A stretch of 64,000 nucleotides of DNA from Paenibacillus alkalitolerans (GTDB taxonomy: Bacteria; Bacillota; Bacilli; Paenibacillales; YIM-B00363). The notes below the pieces were generated by a model that was not told the origin of the DNA, did no database searches, and saw nothing but the letters and a program-made list of their open reading frames with translations. The DNA lies in the NCBI RefSeq assembly GCF_016482785.1, contig NZ_JAEMXM010000019.1:1-64000 (forward strand), in the 5' to 3' direction. Both the position numbers and the translations under genes were made by a program. This document shows positions 16,877 through 25,598 of the stretch, in pieces (positions within the stretch are counted from its first letter, which is position 1; the number at the start of each line of letters is the position of its first letter).

Positions 16877-19126
16877 GTGAAAACCGAACAAGTGCAAACA
16901 GATATAACGGTCGTCGGCGGAGGATTGGCCGGAGTATGCGCAGCGGTCGCCGCGGCAAGGCTTGGACGAACTGTTGCGCTCGTACAAAATAGGCCCGTCT
17001 TGGGCGGAAATGCAAGCAGTGAAGTCCGGGTGTGGGTTTGCGGCGCTACTGGGCACGGTACGAACCGTTATGCGAGGGAAACGGGGATTATGGGCGAAAT
17101 GTTTGTTGAGAATCAGTACCGCAATCCCGACGGGAACCCGTATCTTTGGGATTTGGTCGTATTGGAAACGGTGCGCGCCGAGCCGAATATTCAATTATTC
17201 TTAAATACGGACGTGCATGAAGTGGAAGCGGAAGGCGAGGAGAGCAACAGGGAGATTCGCTCCGTTACAGGATGGATGATGGGGTCGGAGCGCCGGATTC
17301 GATTCGAGAGCAAGATGTATTTGGATTGTACCGGTGACGGATTGGTCGGATTTCTGGCAGGCGCCAAATACCGGATCGGCCGGGAAGCGCGTCACGAATA
17401 CAATGAAGAATGGGCTCCGGAAGTTGCCGACGACATTACGCTGGGGAGCACGATTTTATTCTATACCAAAGACGCCGGTCATCCGGTGAAGTTCGTTCCG
17501 CCGGGCTTTGCCAAAGATATTACGGAAACATCGATTCCGATCCGCCGGGTCATCCGCAGCGGCGACAGCGGATGCCATTATTGGTGGATCGAATGGGGCG
17601 GCGAATTGGATACGGTTCACGACAACGAACGCATTCGCGACGAGTTGTGGTCCGTCATCTACGGCATCTGGGATTATATTAAAAACTCGGGCAAGTTCGA
17701 CGCGGATACGATGACATTGGAGTGGGTCGGCTCCATTCCCGGTAAACGCGAATACCGCCGTTTCTTAGGCGACTATGTGTTGAACCAGAACGACATTATT
17801 GCCCAGAGGGAGTTTGAAGACCGGATTGCGTTCGGGGGATGGTCGATCGATCTGCATCCGCCGAAAGGAATGTATGCCGAAGAGAGCGGCTCCAAGCATA
17901 TGCATGCTGACGGGATCTATCATATACCGTTCCGATCTTTGTATTCTGCAAACGTATCCAACCTGATGTTCGCCGGTCGGGACATCAGCGCAACCCACGT
18001 CGCTTTCGGGACGACCCGGGTCATGGCCACATGCGCCGTCATCGGTGAAGCGGCGGGCAGCGGCGCCGCTTTGAGCGTGGAGAAAGGCATCACCCCGAGA
18101 CAGCTGCACAGTGACCACATGAAACAATTGCAGCAGGTGATGCTGCGTCAGGACGCTTCCATTATCGGCCTTCATAACGAGGACGCGAACGATTTGGCGC
18201 GGACGGCTTCCGTATCCGCTTCAAGCGTTTACAAGACATTACGAGTAGAGAATGGGAAAGAAACATACCGGCTTACCCAGGACGTCGGTATTCTCGTGCC
18301 GGTGGAACCGCGTCTGGACGTGATCGAGCTTCTGATCGATGCTGCGGAACCGACCGTTCTAGAAGCGGAGCTGTGGGATACGGGACGCAAGGAAAATTAT
18401 GTTCCCGCCAACAAGAGAACCGAAGCGCGCGTCGAAGTTCCGGCCGGAACCAAACAATGGGTTCGGTTCGAAGTGCCTTGGACGCCTGATGAGCCGGCAA
18501 ATGCGTTCATCATCATAAAAGCGAACGAAAACATTCATCTTTATTTATCCGATATTCCTGTGTTCGGCGTTCTCTCGTTCGAAAAGCGCGCGAAGCCGAA
18601 TGCGGCGAAAACTCTCGAGGATCATGACGACTTGCAGCCGGTTGTGCTCTGGAGCATGAAAAGCTTGGTCCGCGAACCGTTCTGCTTCCGAATGTACCCG
18701 GAGACGACCGCTTATAGCGAAGAAAAATTGATCGACGGATACGTTCGACCGTACGGCACTCCGCATCTGTGGATGTCCGAGCCGATGAAGGCGGGAACGG
18801 AAGAGTGGGTGCAATTGGAGTGGGACCGCAGCCGGGCTGTCCGGCAGGTTCATATTACCTTTAACGACGATGTAAACGAGGATTTGATCAACCTGCATCA
18901 TCACCGGACACCGTTCGATATTATTCCGGAATTGGTGAAAGACTACCGGGTGGAAGCGAAGGTTAACGGGGAATGGGTCGTACTTGTGAGCGTTAAAGAC
19001 AACCGGAAGCGAAAAAGACTGCACCGTCTTGACGAACCTGTGCAGTCTGACCGAATCCGGCTGGTGGTGGAATCGACGAACGGAAGCCCGTTCGCGCAAG
19101 CGGTCGAGATGAGGGTATACGTGTAA
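16877..19126 (+). CDS. FAD-dependent oxidoreductase with C-terminal galactose-binding-like domain
   Basis: 749 residues without a signal peptide. Residues 10-35 form a Rossmann FAD site (VVGGGLAGVCAAVAAARLG), followed by LGGNASSEVRVWV and a later NLMFAGRDISATHVAFGTTR block, the pattern of the FAD_oxidored (PF12831) family common in glycan-utilisation loci. Residues from about 590 onward look like a beta-sandwich of the discoidin/galactose-binding type (EEWVQLEWDRSRAVRQVHITF). The substrate is unknown. GTG start with GAGGTGG six bases upstream. The divergent AraC gene and the nearby pectin genes suggest sugar or uronate metabolism, which is inference. Confidence 0.8.
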   Translation: MKTEQVQTDITVVGGGLAGVCAAVAAARLGRTVALVQNRPVLGGNASSEVRVWVCGATGHGTNRYARETGIMGEMFVENQYRNPDGNPYLWDLVVLETVRAEPNIQLFLNTDVHEVEAEGEESNREIRSVTGWMMGSERRIRFESKMYLDCTGDGLVGFLAGAKYRIGREARHEYNEEWAPEVADDITLGSTILFYTKDAGHPVKFVPPGFAKDITETSIPIRRVIRSGDSGCHYWWIEWGGELDTVHDNERIRDELWSVIYGIWDYIKNSGKFDADTMTLEWVGSIPGKREYRRFLGDYVLNQNDIIAQREFEDRIAFGGWSIDLHPPKGMYAEESGSKHMHADGIYHIPFRSLYSANVSNLMFAGRDISATHVAFGTTRVMATCAVIGEAAGSGAALSVEKGITPRQLHSDHMKQLQQVMLRQDASIIGLHNEDANDLARTASVSASSVYKTLRVENGKETYRLTQDVGILVPVEPRLDVIELLIDAAEPTVLEAELWDTGRKENYVPANKRTEARVEVPAGTKQWVRFEVPWTPDEPANAFIIIKANENIHLYLSDIPVFGVLSFEKRAKPNAAKTLEDHDDLQPVVLWSMKSLVREPFCFRMYPETTAYSEEKLIDGYVRPYGTPHLWMSEPMKAGTEEWVQLEWDRSRAVRQVHITFNDDVNEDLINLHHHRTPFDIIPELVKDYRVEAKVNGEWVVLVSVKDNRKRKRLHRLDEPVQSDRIRLVVESTNGSPFAQAVEMRVYV

Positions 19127-19173
19127 GTGATGTGTCATGTGAATATATACTCGTAATTTGCTGTTTATTTTGT

Positions 19174-19185
19174 GCATAATTATGC
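19174..19185. promoter_or_regulatory. Palindrome upstream of the toxin-antitoxin operon
   Basis: GCATAATTATGC is a perfect 12-base palindrome 44 bases before the antitoxin start, next to an AT-rich TAAAAT. Antitoxins of the Phd/YefM type usually repress their own operon by binding such sites. Confidence 0.45.
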
Positions 19186-19228
19186 TAAAATGTAGTCAGA
19201 TGTAATATGATTCAAGGAGTGAGTAAGT

Positions 19229-19501
19229 ATGCCTGCAATCCGTCCCATTTCCGACTTAAGAAATAACGCGAATGAAATTTCCGAATTTTGCCATAGAGAG
19301 AGGGAGCCTGTATTCATTACCAAGAATGGTACCGGTGACATGGTCGTTATGAGCATCGAGCAGTATGAACGCCAGCAAGCTTTAATCGAATTATACGGCA
19401 AATTGTCCGAAGCCGAAGCGGAGATTGCAAACGGAGCCTCCGGAGAGAACTTCATGGAAGTGGCAAGTAAGCTAAGGTCCAACATTCGTGGAAAAATATA
19501 A
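19229..19501 (+). CDS. Phd/YefM-type antitoxin
   Basis: A 90-residue protein with the Phd/YefM N-terminal fold: PISDLRNNANEIS followed by EPVFITKNGTGDMVVMS, then a helical, Glu-rich C-terminal tail that would wrap the toxin. AAGGAG precedes the ATG. It overlaps the toxin gene by 14 bases, so the pair is translated together with the antitoxin first, the usual order. It should neutralise the RelE-like partner and repress the operon. Confidence 0.85.
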   Translation: MPAIRPISDLRNNANEISEFCHREREPVFITKNGTGDMVVMSIEQYERQQALIELYGKLSEAEAEIANGASGENFMEVASKLRSNIRGKI

Positions 19502-19790
19502 AGTTCTGATCTTCCCTGCGGCGCAGAGGGATTTACAGGAAATTATCGATTATATTAATGATCAAACTTCCTTTGAGGATATTCGGCTGTATGATGGGAT
19601 AGTAGATCAAGTAGTGTCGCTTGCAGAATTGCCTTACCGGTATCCGCTAATGAAAAATCCCATTCTTCGAGCAAAAGGTTACCGCGTTCTTGTGGTGCAA
19701 TCTTATCTTGTGTTTTATGTGGTAGTTGGCGATTCGGTGCAGATCAGACGTATTCTGCATGGTAAGCGGCAATATGAGTTGTTATTATAA
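19488..19790 (+). CDS. RelE/ParE-family toxin
   Basis: A 100-residue basic protein of the RelE/ParE superfamily: KVLIFPAAQRDLQEIIDYI at the start and KGYRVLVVQSYLVFYVV then IRRILHGKRQYE at the end, matching the conserved arginine and YR(I/V)-HxRR-like regions. RelE members cleave mRNA on the ribosome and ParE members poison gyrase; which applies cannot be read here. GTG start inside the antitoxin's last codons. A terminator follows. Confidence 0.85.
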   Translation: MEKYKVLIFPAAQRDLQEIIDYINDQTSFEDIRLYDGIVDQVVSLAELPYRYPLMKNPILRAKGYRVLVVQSYLVFYVVVGDSVQIRRILHGKRQYELLL

Positions 19791-19813
19791 TGTTTCGCGG
19801 CCTGTGCCGCGTC

Positions 19814-19848
19814 AGACTGTCGACAAAGTCGGCAGTCTTTCTTTTTTT
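19814..19848 (+). terminator. Terminator of the toxin-antitoxin operon
   Basis: AGACTGTCGAC (19814-19824) pairs with GTCGGCAGTCT (19828-19838) around AAA, followed by TTCTTTTTTT. Confidence 0.85.
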
Positions 19849-19872
19849 GGGAAAAAATTCTTTTTCAAATGA

Positions 19873-19901
19873 TGTAGCGGAATCGGAAGCAACGCCGTCT
19901 A
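19873..19901 (+). promoter_or_regulatory. ECF-type promoter of the sigma operon
   Basis: TGTAGC (19873-19878), a 17-base spacer and CGTCTA (19896-19901) resemble ECF promoters of Bacillales (TGAAAC-N16/17-CGTC). It suggests the sigma factor transcribes its own operon, and places the transcript start after a GTG at 19905. Confidence 0.5.
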
Positions 19902-19922
19902 TAAGTGTACGGAGGTGGTTAC

Positions 19923-20474
19923 ATGGCGAGGCCGGCCGGCCAAGACGAAAAATCATGCTTCCCCAAGGAACCCTCCTCAGCGCTTGAAAAGATGATGACG
20001 GATTACGGTTCGGCGGTGTTGCGCACAGCGTATTTTTACCTGGGAGATCAGCATCTTGCCGAAGACGTAAGCCAAGAAGTATTCATTCGAGCCTATAAAA
20101 ACTGGTCGACCTTCCGAGGGGACAGCAGTGTGAAAACATGGCTGACAAGAATAACCATCAATTTGTGCAAAGACAAGTTGGGCTTAAAGATGGGGTTGGA
20201 GCAACCGACAGACCCGTTGCTTCTGAAGAAGACAGAGAGTTACAGCGTCGAAGATGAGGCCATGGACCGTTTAAGCCGGACTGCAATCCTCAAGCATGTC
20301 GTCAAGCTTCCTTCCCAATACCATGAGGTCATCTATCTGTATTACTATCTCGATCTGACGACACGCGAGATTGCCGAGGCAACCGGATCTTCCGAAGGAA
20401 CGGTTCGAGGCAGACTTCATCGAGCAAGAGAATTACTGGGGGAATACCTGGAGAGGGAGGGATTGGCATTATGA
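19923..20474 (+). CDS. ECF-type RNA polymerase sigma factor
   Basis: 183 residues with region 2 (LRTAYFYLGDQHLAEDVSQEVFIRAYKNW, split over the -10 recognition helix) and region 4 (LPSQYHEVIYLYYY then TTREIAEATGSSEGTVRGRLHRARELL), the compact two-domain ECF layout. ATG at 19923 follows GGAGGTGG; an in-frame GTG at 19905 would overlap the predicted transcription start. Its stop overlaps the next start (ATGA), coupling it to the anti-sigma gene. It likely responds to envelope stress through that partner. Confidence 0.93.
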   Translation: MARPAGQDEKSCFPKEPSSALEKMMTDYGSAVLRTAYFYLGDQHLAEDVSQEVFIRAYKNWSTFRGDSSVKTWLTRITINLCKDKLGLKMGLEQPTDPLLLKKTESYSVEDEAMDRLSRTAILKHVVKLPSQYHEVIYLYYYLDLTTREIAEATGSSEGTVRGRLHRARELLGEYLEREGLAL

Positions 20475-21262
20475 GCATCTCGGATCGGGACATTCGTGAA
20501 CAACTCAAGATTGAAGCCGACGAGCTGCTGTTTGGAAATGTTCAATTCGATTCCCGGCTGAAAGATAAGGTGCTACAGAGTTCACTAAAGGGATATGAGC
20601 GACCTTCGATTAAAGACAAGTTCAATTACAGCTGGAGGAGACGGCTTTCGGGCTTTGCGGTCGCCGCCGCCGTTGCGGGTTTTCTGTTTGTCGTCGCCCC
20701 GTCGATTTCCGAGTCGCCGGCACCGCCACCTACGACGCTGCAGGATCCGGGTGAAGGGATTCAGGGGAACGTCGATCTGCCGCCTGCAACCGGTGTGCAG
20801 CCGTCGGATACGCCGTTTAAGGCATCAGACGGTCCTCCAAGCACCGTCAAAGACATAACATGGCAGCTTCAATCGGTTGAAGAGGCGAACGAGCAGTTCG
20901 GCAGTGCATTGTTCATTCCGTCGTTTATACCGGACGGCTACAAACTTCAAAGTATTAATGCTTCCGGACCTCAGGCGGACGAGGTAATGAGCGTCACATT
21001 CAGTTATGTCTCTGGCGAAGGTTCGTTCGAACTGACCGCAAGCGAACTAGCGGAGCCGTATATTGCGGAAGACGTTAAGACGGTCGACATCAACGGCTTC
21101 ACCGGCTATATGAAATCCGGCGAAACCGATCAATCCACTGAACTGCACTGGAACGCGAGCGGCGTCCGGTATACATTGACGGGAAAGCTGTCCGAAGATG
21201 AAGCTTTATCAGTCGCCAGATCGATGGCCATGAATAATGAATCCATAGGAGGCAAAAAATAA
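20471..21262 (+). CDS. Membrane anti-sigma factor with DUF4367-like extracellular domain
   Basis: 263 residues: a cytosolic N-terminus (1-55) of ASD-like helical character, one membrane segment (about 60-77), a Pro-rich linker and an outer domain (about 125-260) with PSFIPDGYKLQSINAS and a final KLSEDEALSVARSM, matching DUF4367. ATGA overlap with the sigma gene and a one-base overlap with the next gene make a tight operon. The single membrane span and position fit a sensor that holds the sigma factor at the membrane. Confidence 0.8.
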   Translation: MSISDRDIREQLKIEADELLFGNVQFDSRLKDKVLQSSLKGYERPSIKDKFNYSWRRRLSGFAVAAAVAGFLFVVAPSISESPAPPPTTLQDPGEGIQGNVDLPPATGVQPSDTPFKASDGPPSTVKDITWQLQSVEEANEQFGSALFIPSFIPDGYKLQSINASGPQADEVMSVTFSYVSGEGSFELTASELAEPYIAEDVKTVDINGFTGYMKSGETDQSTELHWNASGVRYTLTGKLSEDEALSVARSMAMNNESIGGKK

Positions 21263-22065
21263 TGACAAATAATAAGTTTTCCGTAAAAGTAAGCTTGACT
21301 AAGGTGTTAATTATCGGCGGTTGTTTGGCCGTGTTTTCGGCAGGCGCCGCGCTTGCCGCACCGCAGAACGTAACCGTATCCGCAGCTGAAAACCAACAAA
21401 CCGTTACCGAAGCCGATTTGCTTCAAAAGCAAAAGGAAATTGACGAATTCGTATTCGAGCAAGGCAAAGACGAAATCGCGAAACAAGGCTTCACGGTGAC
21501 CAATACGGGACCTATGGACGGTTATGTCGAGATTGGAATCACTCCTTATACCGAAGCCCATGCGGAGTACTTGTATGAGAAGTTCGGCCGCGATATCGTG
21601 AAGGTCGTTGAAGGAGTGCAGGCCACAACGTTGATGGCGACGACTGAAGCTCCCGCGCCTGCGGCCGATCAAGCGGCTGAGGATGCGCTTCTGCAAAAGC
21701 AAAACGAGATCAATGATTTTGTCTTCGGGCAGGGCAAAGACGAGATCGCGCAGCAAGGATTTACTGTAACCTATACCAGACCGAACAACGGTTATGTGGA
21801 AATCGGTATTACTCCATACAATGAGAGCCATGCGGAATATCTCTATGAGAAATTCGGCCGTGACATCGTGAAAGTAGTGGAGGGGGAGCAAGCGGTAACG
21901 TTCAGCACGCAGGCGGTTGATCAAGCGCAAGCTGAAGCCAGCGCGAATGCGCCCGCAGCCTCAGGTGCGTCCGTCTCGTTGCCTGTCGTATTCTCGGTAG
22001 TGGGAGCGGTAGTATTGGCAGGCCTCATCATCGCAATCCGCAAGCTGCGGTTATCGGGAAAATAA
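21262..22065 (+). CDS. Membrane-anchored protein with two near-identical 69-residue domains
   Basis: 267 residues: an N-terminal signal or anchor segment (about 13-32), a first unit at 53-121 and a second at 143-211, identical at about 57 of 69 positions, then an Ala/Gln linker and a C-terminal membrane helix (about 238-260) with basic residues inside. Each unit begins LLQKQ-EI and contains QGKDEIA, GYVEIGITPY and LYEKFGRDIVKVVEG. No known family is recognised. The layout suggests an exported protein facing the wall. As the third gene of the ECF operon it may be a target of the sigma factor or take part in signal sensing. Confidence 0.75.
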   Translation: MTNNKFSVKVSLTKVLIIGGCLAVFSAGAALAAPQNVTVSAAENQQTVTEADLLQKQKEIDEFVFEQGKDEIAKQGFTVTNTGPMDGYVEIGITPYTEAHAEYLYEKFGRDIVKVVEGVQATTLMATTEAPAPAADQAAEDALLQKQNEINDFVFGQGKDEIAQQGFTVTYTRPNNGYVEIGITPYNESHAEYLYEKFGRDIVKVVEGEQAVTFSTQAVDQAQAEASANAPAASGASVSLPVVFSVVGAVVLAGLIIAIRKLRLSGK

Positions 22066-22117
22066 GGGAAGTAAAGGGATCTATTCGCATAAGTTTGAGG
22101 AGCGTTCGGAAACAACT

Positions 22118-22151
22118 ACTAACACCACTGGTGAAACCCGGTGGTGTTAGT
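22118..22151. terminator. Hairpin between convergent genes
   Basis: ACTAACACCAC (22118-22128) pairs with GTGGTGTTAGT (22141-22151). The stem is strong, but there is no long T-run on either side, so termination efficiency is uncertain. It overlaps the stop of the minus-strand gene. Confidence 0.5.
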
Positions 22152-23266
22152 CATTTCATATCCATATGACCGATTTTCCAAGGATCCGCAGGAGATGTTC
22201 TTGCCATTTTAAAAATAAACTCCGCCCGTTCCTCTTGACCGTCCCGAACCACGCTGACATCAACGGGTATATCCAACGTCAACAAATCGGCATCGTCTTC
22301 CTGCTGGTGAAAATCGGCTCTCTTGCGGATACCTGTTATCGAATCTCTCTCCTGCAGAAAATAAAGAAGCTGCTCATGATTCGCATGCGTGAAGCTCATC
22401 TTTAATATTTCGGATTCCTTAAGGTTCATAGCCGCGAAGAAAGTATCCGCAATTTGATACGGCGAAGCGCGGTTGAAATAGTCGTCCAATTCGCCGGCGG
22501 CTTTATGCACCATCAATTGATGCTCCAGATCAACCTTTCTCGAGCCATGAGTGGCGCTCCCCAGGAAGAAGATGCAAAAATGACCGGAAAACCCGTTCCC
22601 CGGAATGCCGTCGCCTCCGTGCGGCATACCGTTCATCGAGGCAGCCAGCAGATGATCTTCCGTCTTCACCAAAATCGCCTTTCGATTCCAGCTCCACCGC
22701 CCGTTGTAAATTTGCTTCATGACGGCGCTGTCTTCTCTTGTCAGCGGCTGCACATCTGCGTGGTTCCTTCCCGCTCTCCGTTGTACATTGAATGATAAGC
22801 CCGTTTCCATGTCGATCACTTTAAACTTCTTTTTCCTCGGGATAATGCTTCTGGCGCGTTCCCATGAAGTAAGCTTTCCGTAATGCAGCGATCGCAAGCT
22901 GTCCGCATACTCCTTCAGTTTTGTTTTTGCAGCCTTGTCGACTTCGATTATTTCGTGAGTTTGTTCATGAATCAAGCTGCCGTTGCGGTCGACAACATAG
23001 GTGGAAGCCGCTCCGCCGTTTCCCGATAAAATTAAATATGTATCCGAAACGGGTATTTCTTCCGCCTGTTTTCGCTTCCGGTGCCGGGCAATCCCCGCAA
23101 AAGTTTTATTGTTTATGAACGTGAGCCGAGTCTCCATTTCCGAATCCGGAGAGCTCTTGATAATCAATACGGCTTTATTAGTTTCATCGGAGGCGTGAAC
23201 ATCTGGTGCGGGAAACAATGAAATTAACAAAATAAAGACGGTCACACACTTTATCCTCTTGAACAT
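22151..23266 (-). CDS. Secreted hypothetical protein with GHFCIFF motif
   Basis: 371 residues with a signal peptide (about 1-25, cleavage after VHA). The middle region carries NGMPHGGDGIPGNGF, then SGHFCIFFLGSATHG, a His/Cys-rich motif shared with other secreted Bacillales proteins and faintly like an L,D-transpeptidase catalytic site; that link is uncertain. The ATG at 23266 follows GGGGGGA and is preferred over an upstream TTG in frame. It is convergent with the ECF operon and stands alone. Function unknown, possibly wall-related. Confidence 0.65.
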   Translation of the reverse strand: MFKRIKCVTVFILLISLFPAPDVHASDETNKAVLIIKSSPDSEMETRLTFINNKTFAGIARHRKRKQAEEIPVSDTYLILSGNGGAASTYVVDRNGSLIHEQTHEIIEVDKAAKTKLKEYADSLRSLHYGKLTSWERARSIIPRKKKFKVIDMETGLSFNVQRRAGRNHADVQPLTREDSAVMKQIYNGRWSWNRKAILVKTEDHLLAASMNGMPHGGDGIPGNGFSGHFCIFFLGSATHGSRKVDLEHQLMVHKAAGELDDYFNRASPYQIADTFFAAMNLKESEILKMSFTHANHEQLLYFLQERDSITGIRKRADFHQQEDDADLLTLDIPVDVSVVRDGQEERAEFIFKMARTSPADPWKIGHMDMK

Positions 23267-23393
23267 ATCAATCCCCCCAAACAAGTCTCACAGCATTAAT
23301 TTGCGCATTACATCGAAACAAATTCATATGCCGAAAGCTGCAACAATATTTGCCATTACAGGTTGTCCGCAAGAAACTGCAACTTTGCCAAAT

Positions 23394-23446
23394 AAGTACT
23401 ATGACTGTACAAAAAAGTACTATTGTAGGTGAAAACCGCAGTACTT
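23394..23446 (+). promoter_or_regulatory. AGTACT repeats upstream of the PL11 lyase gene
   Basis: AAGTACTAT occurs at 23394-23402 and again at 23415-23423, 21 bases apart (two helical turns), and a third AGTACTT lies at 23440-23446. Such phased repeats upstream of a sugar-degradation gene are typical of AraC-type activator sites. The regulator is not proven; the YesS-like protein encoded downstream is the best candidate. Confidence 0.35.
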
Positions 23447-23479
23447 ACAATGATGGAAACGATTGGGGAGGCAGTGATA

Positions 23480-25402
23480 ATGGTGAAAAAAGCATGGAGG
23501 ACGGCGGGGGTGTTCCTGTTATGTATGGCATTGCTTGGGTACATGACACCGCCGCAAGCGGCCGCGGGAGCTGAACAGACGCGCCAGATGGAGTATTTGA
23601 AGCGAGGCGTCGTCGCGGTGAAGACGGCGGACGGAGTATTCGTCAGCTGGCGGTTCTTGGGTACGGACCCGAAAGATACCGCGTTTAATGTGTATCGCAA
23701 CGGTGTGAAGTTGAATGAAGCGCCGATGACCGGCGGAACCAACCTGCTGGATGAGGCGGGCGCAAATGACTCTACATATACTGTGTGTCCAGTGCTGAAC
23801 GGCAAGGAGAAGAAACAGTGCGAAGACGCTCAAGTATGGGATATGAACTACTTGGACGTTCCGCTCGTCAAGCCGGCGGACGGCACGAATCCGGACGGCA
23901 CCGTTTATACATACAGCGCAAACGATGCTAGCGTCGGGGATTTGGACGGCGACGGCGAGTATGAGATCGTCTTAAAGTGGGACCCGTCCAATTCGAAAGA
24001 TAATGCTCACAACGGCATCACCGGAGAAGTTTTTGTGGACGCGTATGAACTGGACGGCACGCAGCTTTGGAGAATCGGTCTCGGCCGCAACATACGCGCA
24101 GGCGCTCATTATACGCAATTCATGGTATATGATCTGGACGGCGACGGCAAAGCGGAAGTGGCGATGAAGACCGCCGACGGCACTACCGACGCTTCCGGCA
24201 ACGTGATCGGGGATCCGGACGCCGATTACCGTAATCCTTGGGGGCGTATATTGGATGGACCGGAGTACTTGACGATCTTCGACGGCCAAACAGGAACGGA
24301 ATTGGTTACGACCGAATACGATCCTCCAAGAGGACCGCTGTCCGAGATGAAGCAGGTTTGGGGCGACGACTACGGCAACCGTGTCGACCGTTTCCTGGCG
24401 ACGATCGCCTATTTGGACGGAAAGCGGCCCAGCCTGGTCATGGCGCGAGGGTACTACACGAGGACAGTGCTTGTGGCGTATAATTGGCGTGACGGGGAGC
24501 TCACGAAGCTGTGGAAGTTTGACAGCGCTGAGCCCGGATTGGAAGGTTACAGCGGTCAAGGAAACCACAATTTGAGCGTGGCGGATGTGGATGAAGACGG
24601 CAAGGATGAAATCATTTACGGAGCCATGGCGCTGGATCATAACGGCAAGGGGCTGTACACGACCGGTTTAGGCCACGGCGACGCGATGCATCTTGGCGAT
24701 TTGGACCCCGCAAGACCAGGATTGGAAGTGTTTCAAGTTCATGAACCGAGAAGCTCGTTATACGGCGCGGAATTCCGCGATGCAGACACCGGTGAGGCGA
24801 TTTGGGGCGTGTTCACAGGAAGAGATACCGGAAGAGGCATGTCCGCAGATATCGACCCTCGTTATTTGGGCGAGGAAGTGTGGGCTTCGGCCGGGGTCGG
24901 TCTGTACACCAGCAACGGCACGAAATTGAGCGATACGACCCCGTCATCCATTAACTTCGGTATTTGGTGGGACGGCGACCTGCTGCGCGAGCTGCTGGAT
25001 CATAACTGGTCGGGATCAAGCGGAATCGGCAAGATCGATAAGTGGGATTATGAGAATCAGACCACTGTCAACTTGTTGACCGCAACAGGGACGCTTTCCA
25101 ACAACTGGACGAAGGGAAATCCAAGTTTGCAAGCGGATCTTCTCGGCGATTGGAGAGAAGAGGCGATATGGAGAACGGAGGACAGCTCCGCGCTTCGGAT
25201 TTATACGACGACTGCACCGACAGATTACCGAATCTATACACTAATGCACGATCCGGTGTACCGTCTGGGAATCGCATGGCAAAATGTAGCCTATAACCAG
25301 CCCCCGCATCCAAGCTTTTATCTCGGCGAAGGGATGGAGACCCCGCCGAAGCCGGATCTGTATGTGATCGCTCCCGCCGAAGCGGAAGATGAGCTTGAAT
25401 AG
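23480..25402 (+). CDS. Secreted rhamnogalacturonan lyase (PL11, YesW/YesX type)
   Basis: 640 residues with a signal peptide (about 1-30, ending in AAAGA). The start MEYLKRGVVAVKTADGVFVSWRFLG-like region, the repeated calcium-binding loops DLDGDGEYE, DLDGDGKAE and DVDEDGKDE, and RGYYTRTVLVAYNW are hallmarks of the eight-bladed PL11 propeller of B. subtilis YesW/YesX. It would cleave the alternating rhamnose-galacturonate backbone of pectin outside the cell. ATG at 23480 has GGGGAGG upstream; an in-frame ATG at 23429 lacks one. The gene ends at a strong terminator and sits upstream of its likely regulator and transporter genes. Confidence 0.92.
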   Translation: MVKKAWRTAGVFLLCMALLGYMTPPQAAAGAEQTRQMEYLKRGVVAVKTADGVFVSWRFLGTDPKDTAFNVYRNGVKLNEAPMTGGTNLLDEAGANDSTYTVCPVLNGKEKKQCEDAQVWDMNYLDVPLVKPADGTNPDGTVYTYSANDASVGDLDGDGEYEIVLKWDPSNSKDNAHNGITGEVFVDAYELDGTQLWRIGLGRNIRAGAHYTQFMVYDLDGDGKAEVAMKTADGTTDASGNVIGDPDADYRNPWGRILDGPEYLTIFDGQTGTELVTTEYDPPRGPLSEMKQVWGDDYGNRVDRFLATIAYLDGKRPSLVMARGYYTRTVLVAYNWRDGELTKLWKFDSAEPGLEGYSGQGNHNLSVADVDEDGKDEIIYGAMALDHNGKGLYTTGLGHGDAMHLGDLDPARPGLEVFQVHEPRSSLYGAEFRDADTGEAIWGVFTGRDTGRGMSADIDPRYLGEEVWASAGVGLYTSNGTKLSDTTPSSINFGIWWDGDLLRELLDHNWSGSSGIGKIDKWDYENQTTVNLLTATGTLSNNWTKGNPSLQADLLGDWREEAIWRTEDSSALRIYTTTAPTDYRIYTLMHDPVYRLGIAWQNVAYNQPPHPSFYLGEGMETPPKPDLYVIAPAEAEDELE

Positions 25403-25435
25403 CTGTTAAAGTGACACCTTAACAGAACGTGAATT

Positions 25436-25486
25436 GAGATCGCCCTTTCATTACTAGTTAAGCAAACAATTGGGCGGTCTCTTTTT
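25436..25486 (+). terminator. Terminator of the PL11 gene
   Basis: GAGATCGCCC (25436-25445) pairs with GGGCGGTCTC (25472-25481), followed by TTTTT. Confidence 0.85.
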
Positions 25487-25598
25487 GCATGAATACAAAT
25501 ATCACTGATTTTTTGCGAAAAAGAGCGGTTTTTTAAACCATTTATAGAATGGCAGGCATTATACTATTTTGTAGGGAGGTATTTGAATACGAAAAAAT

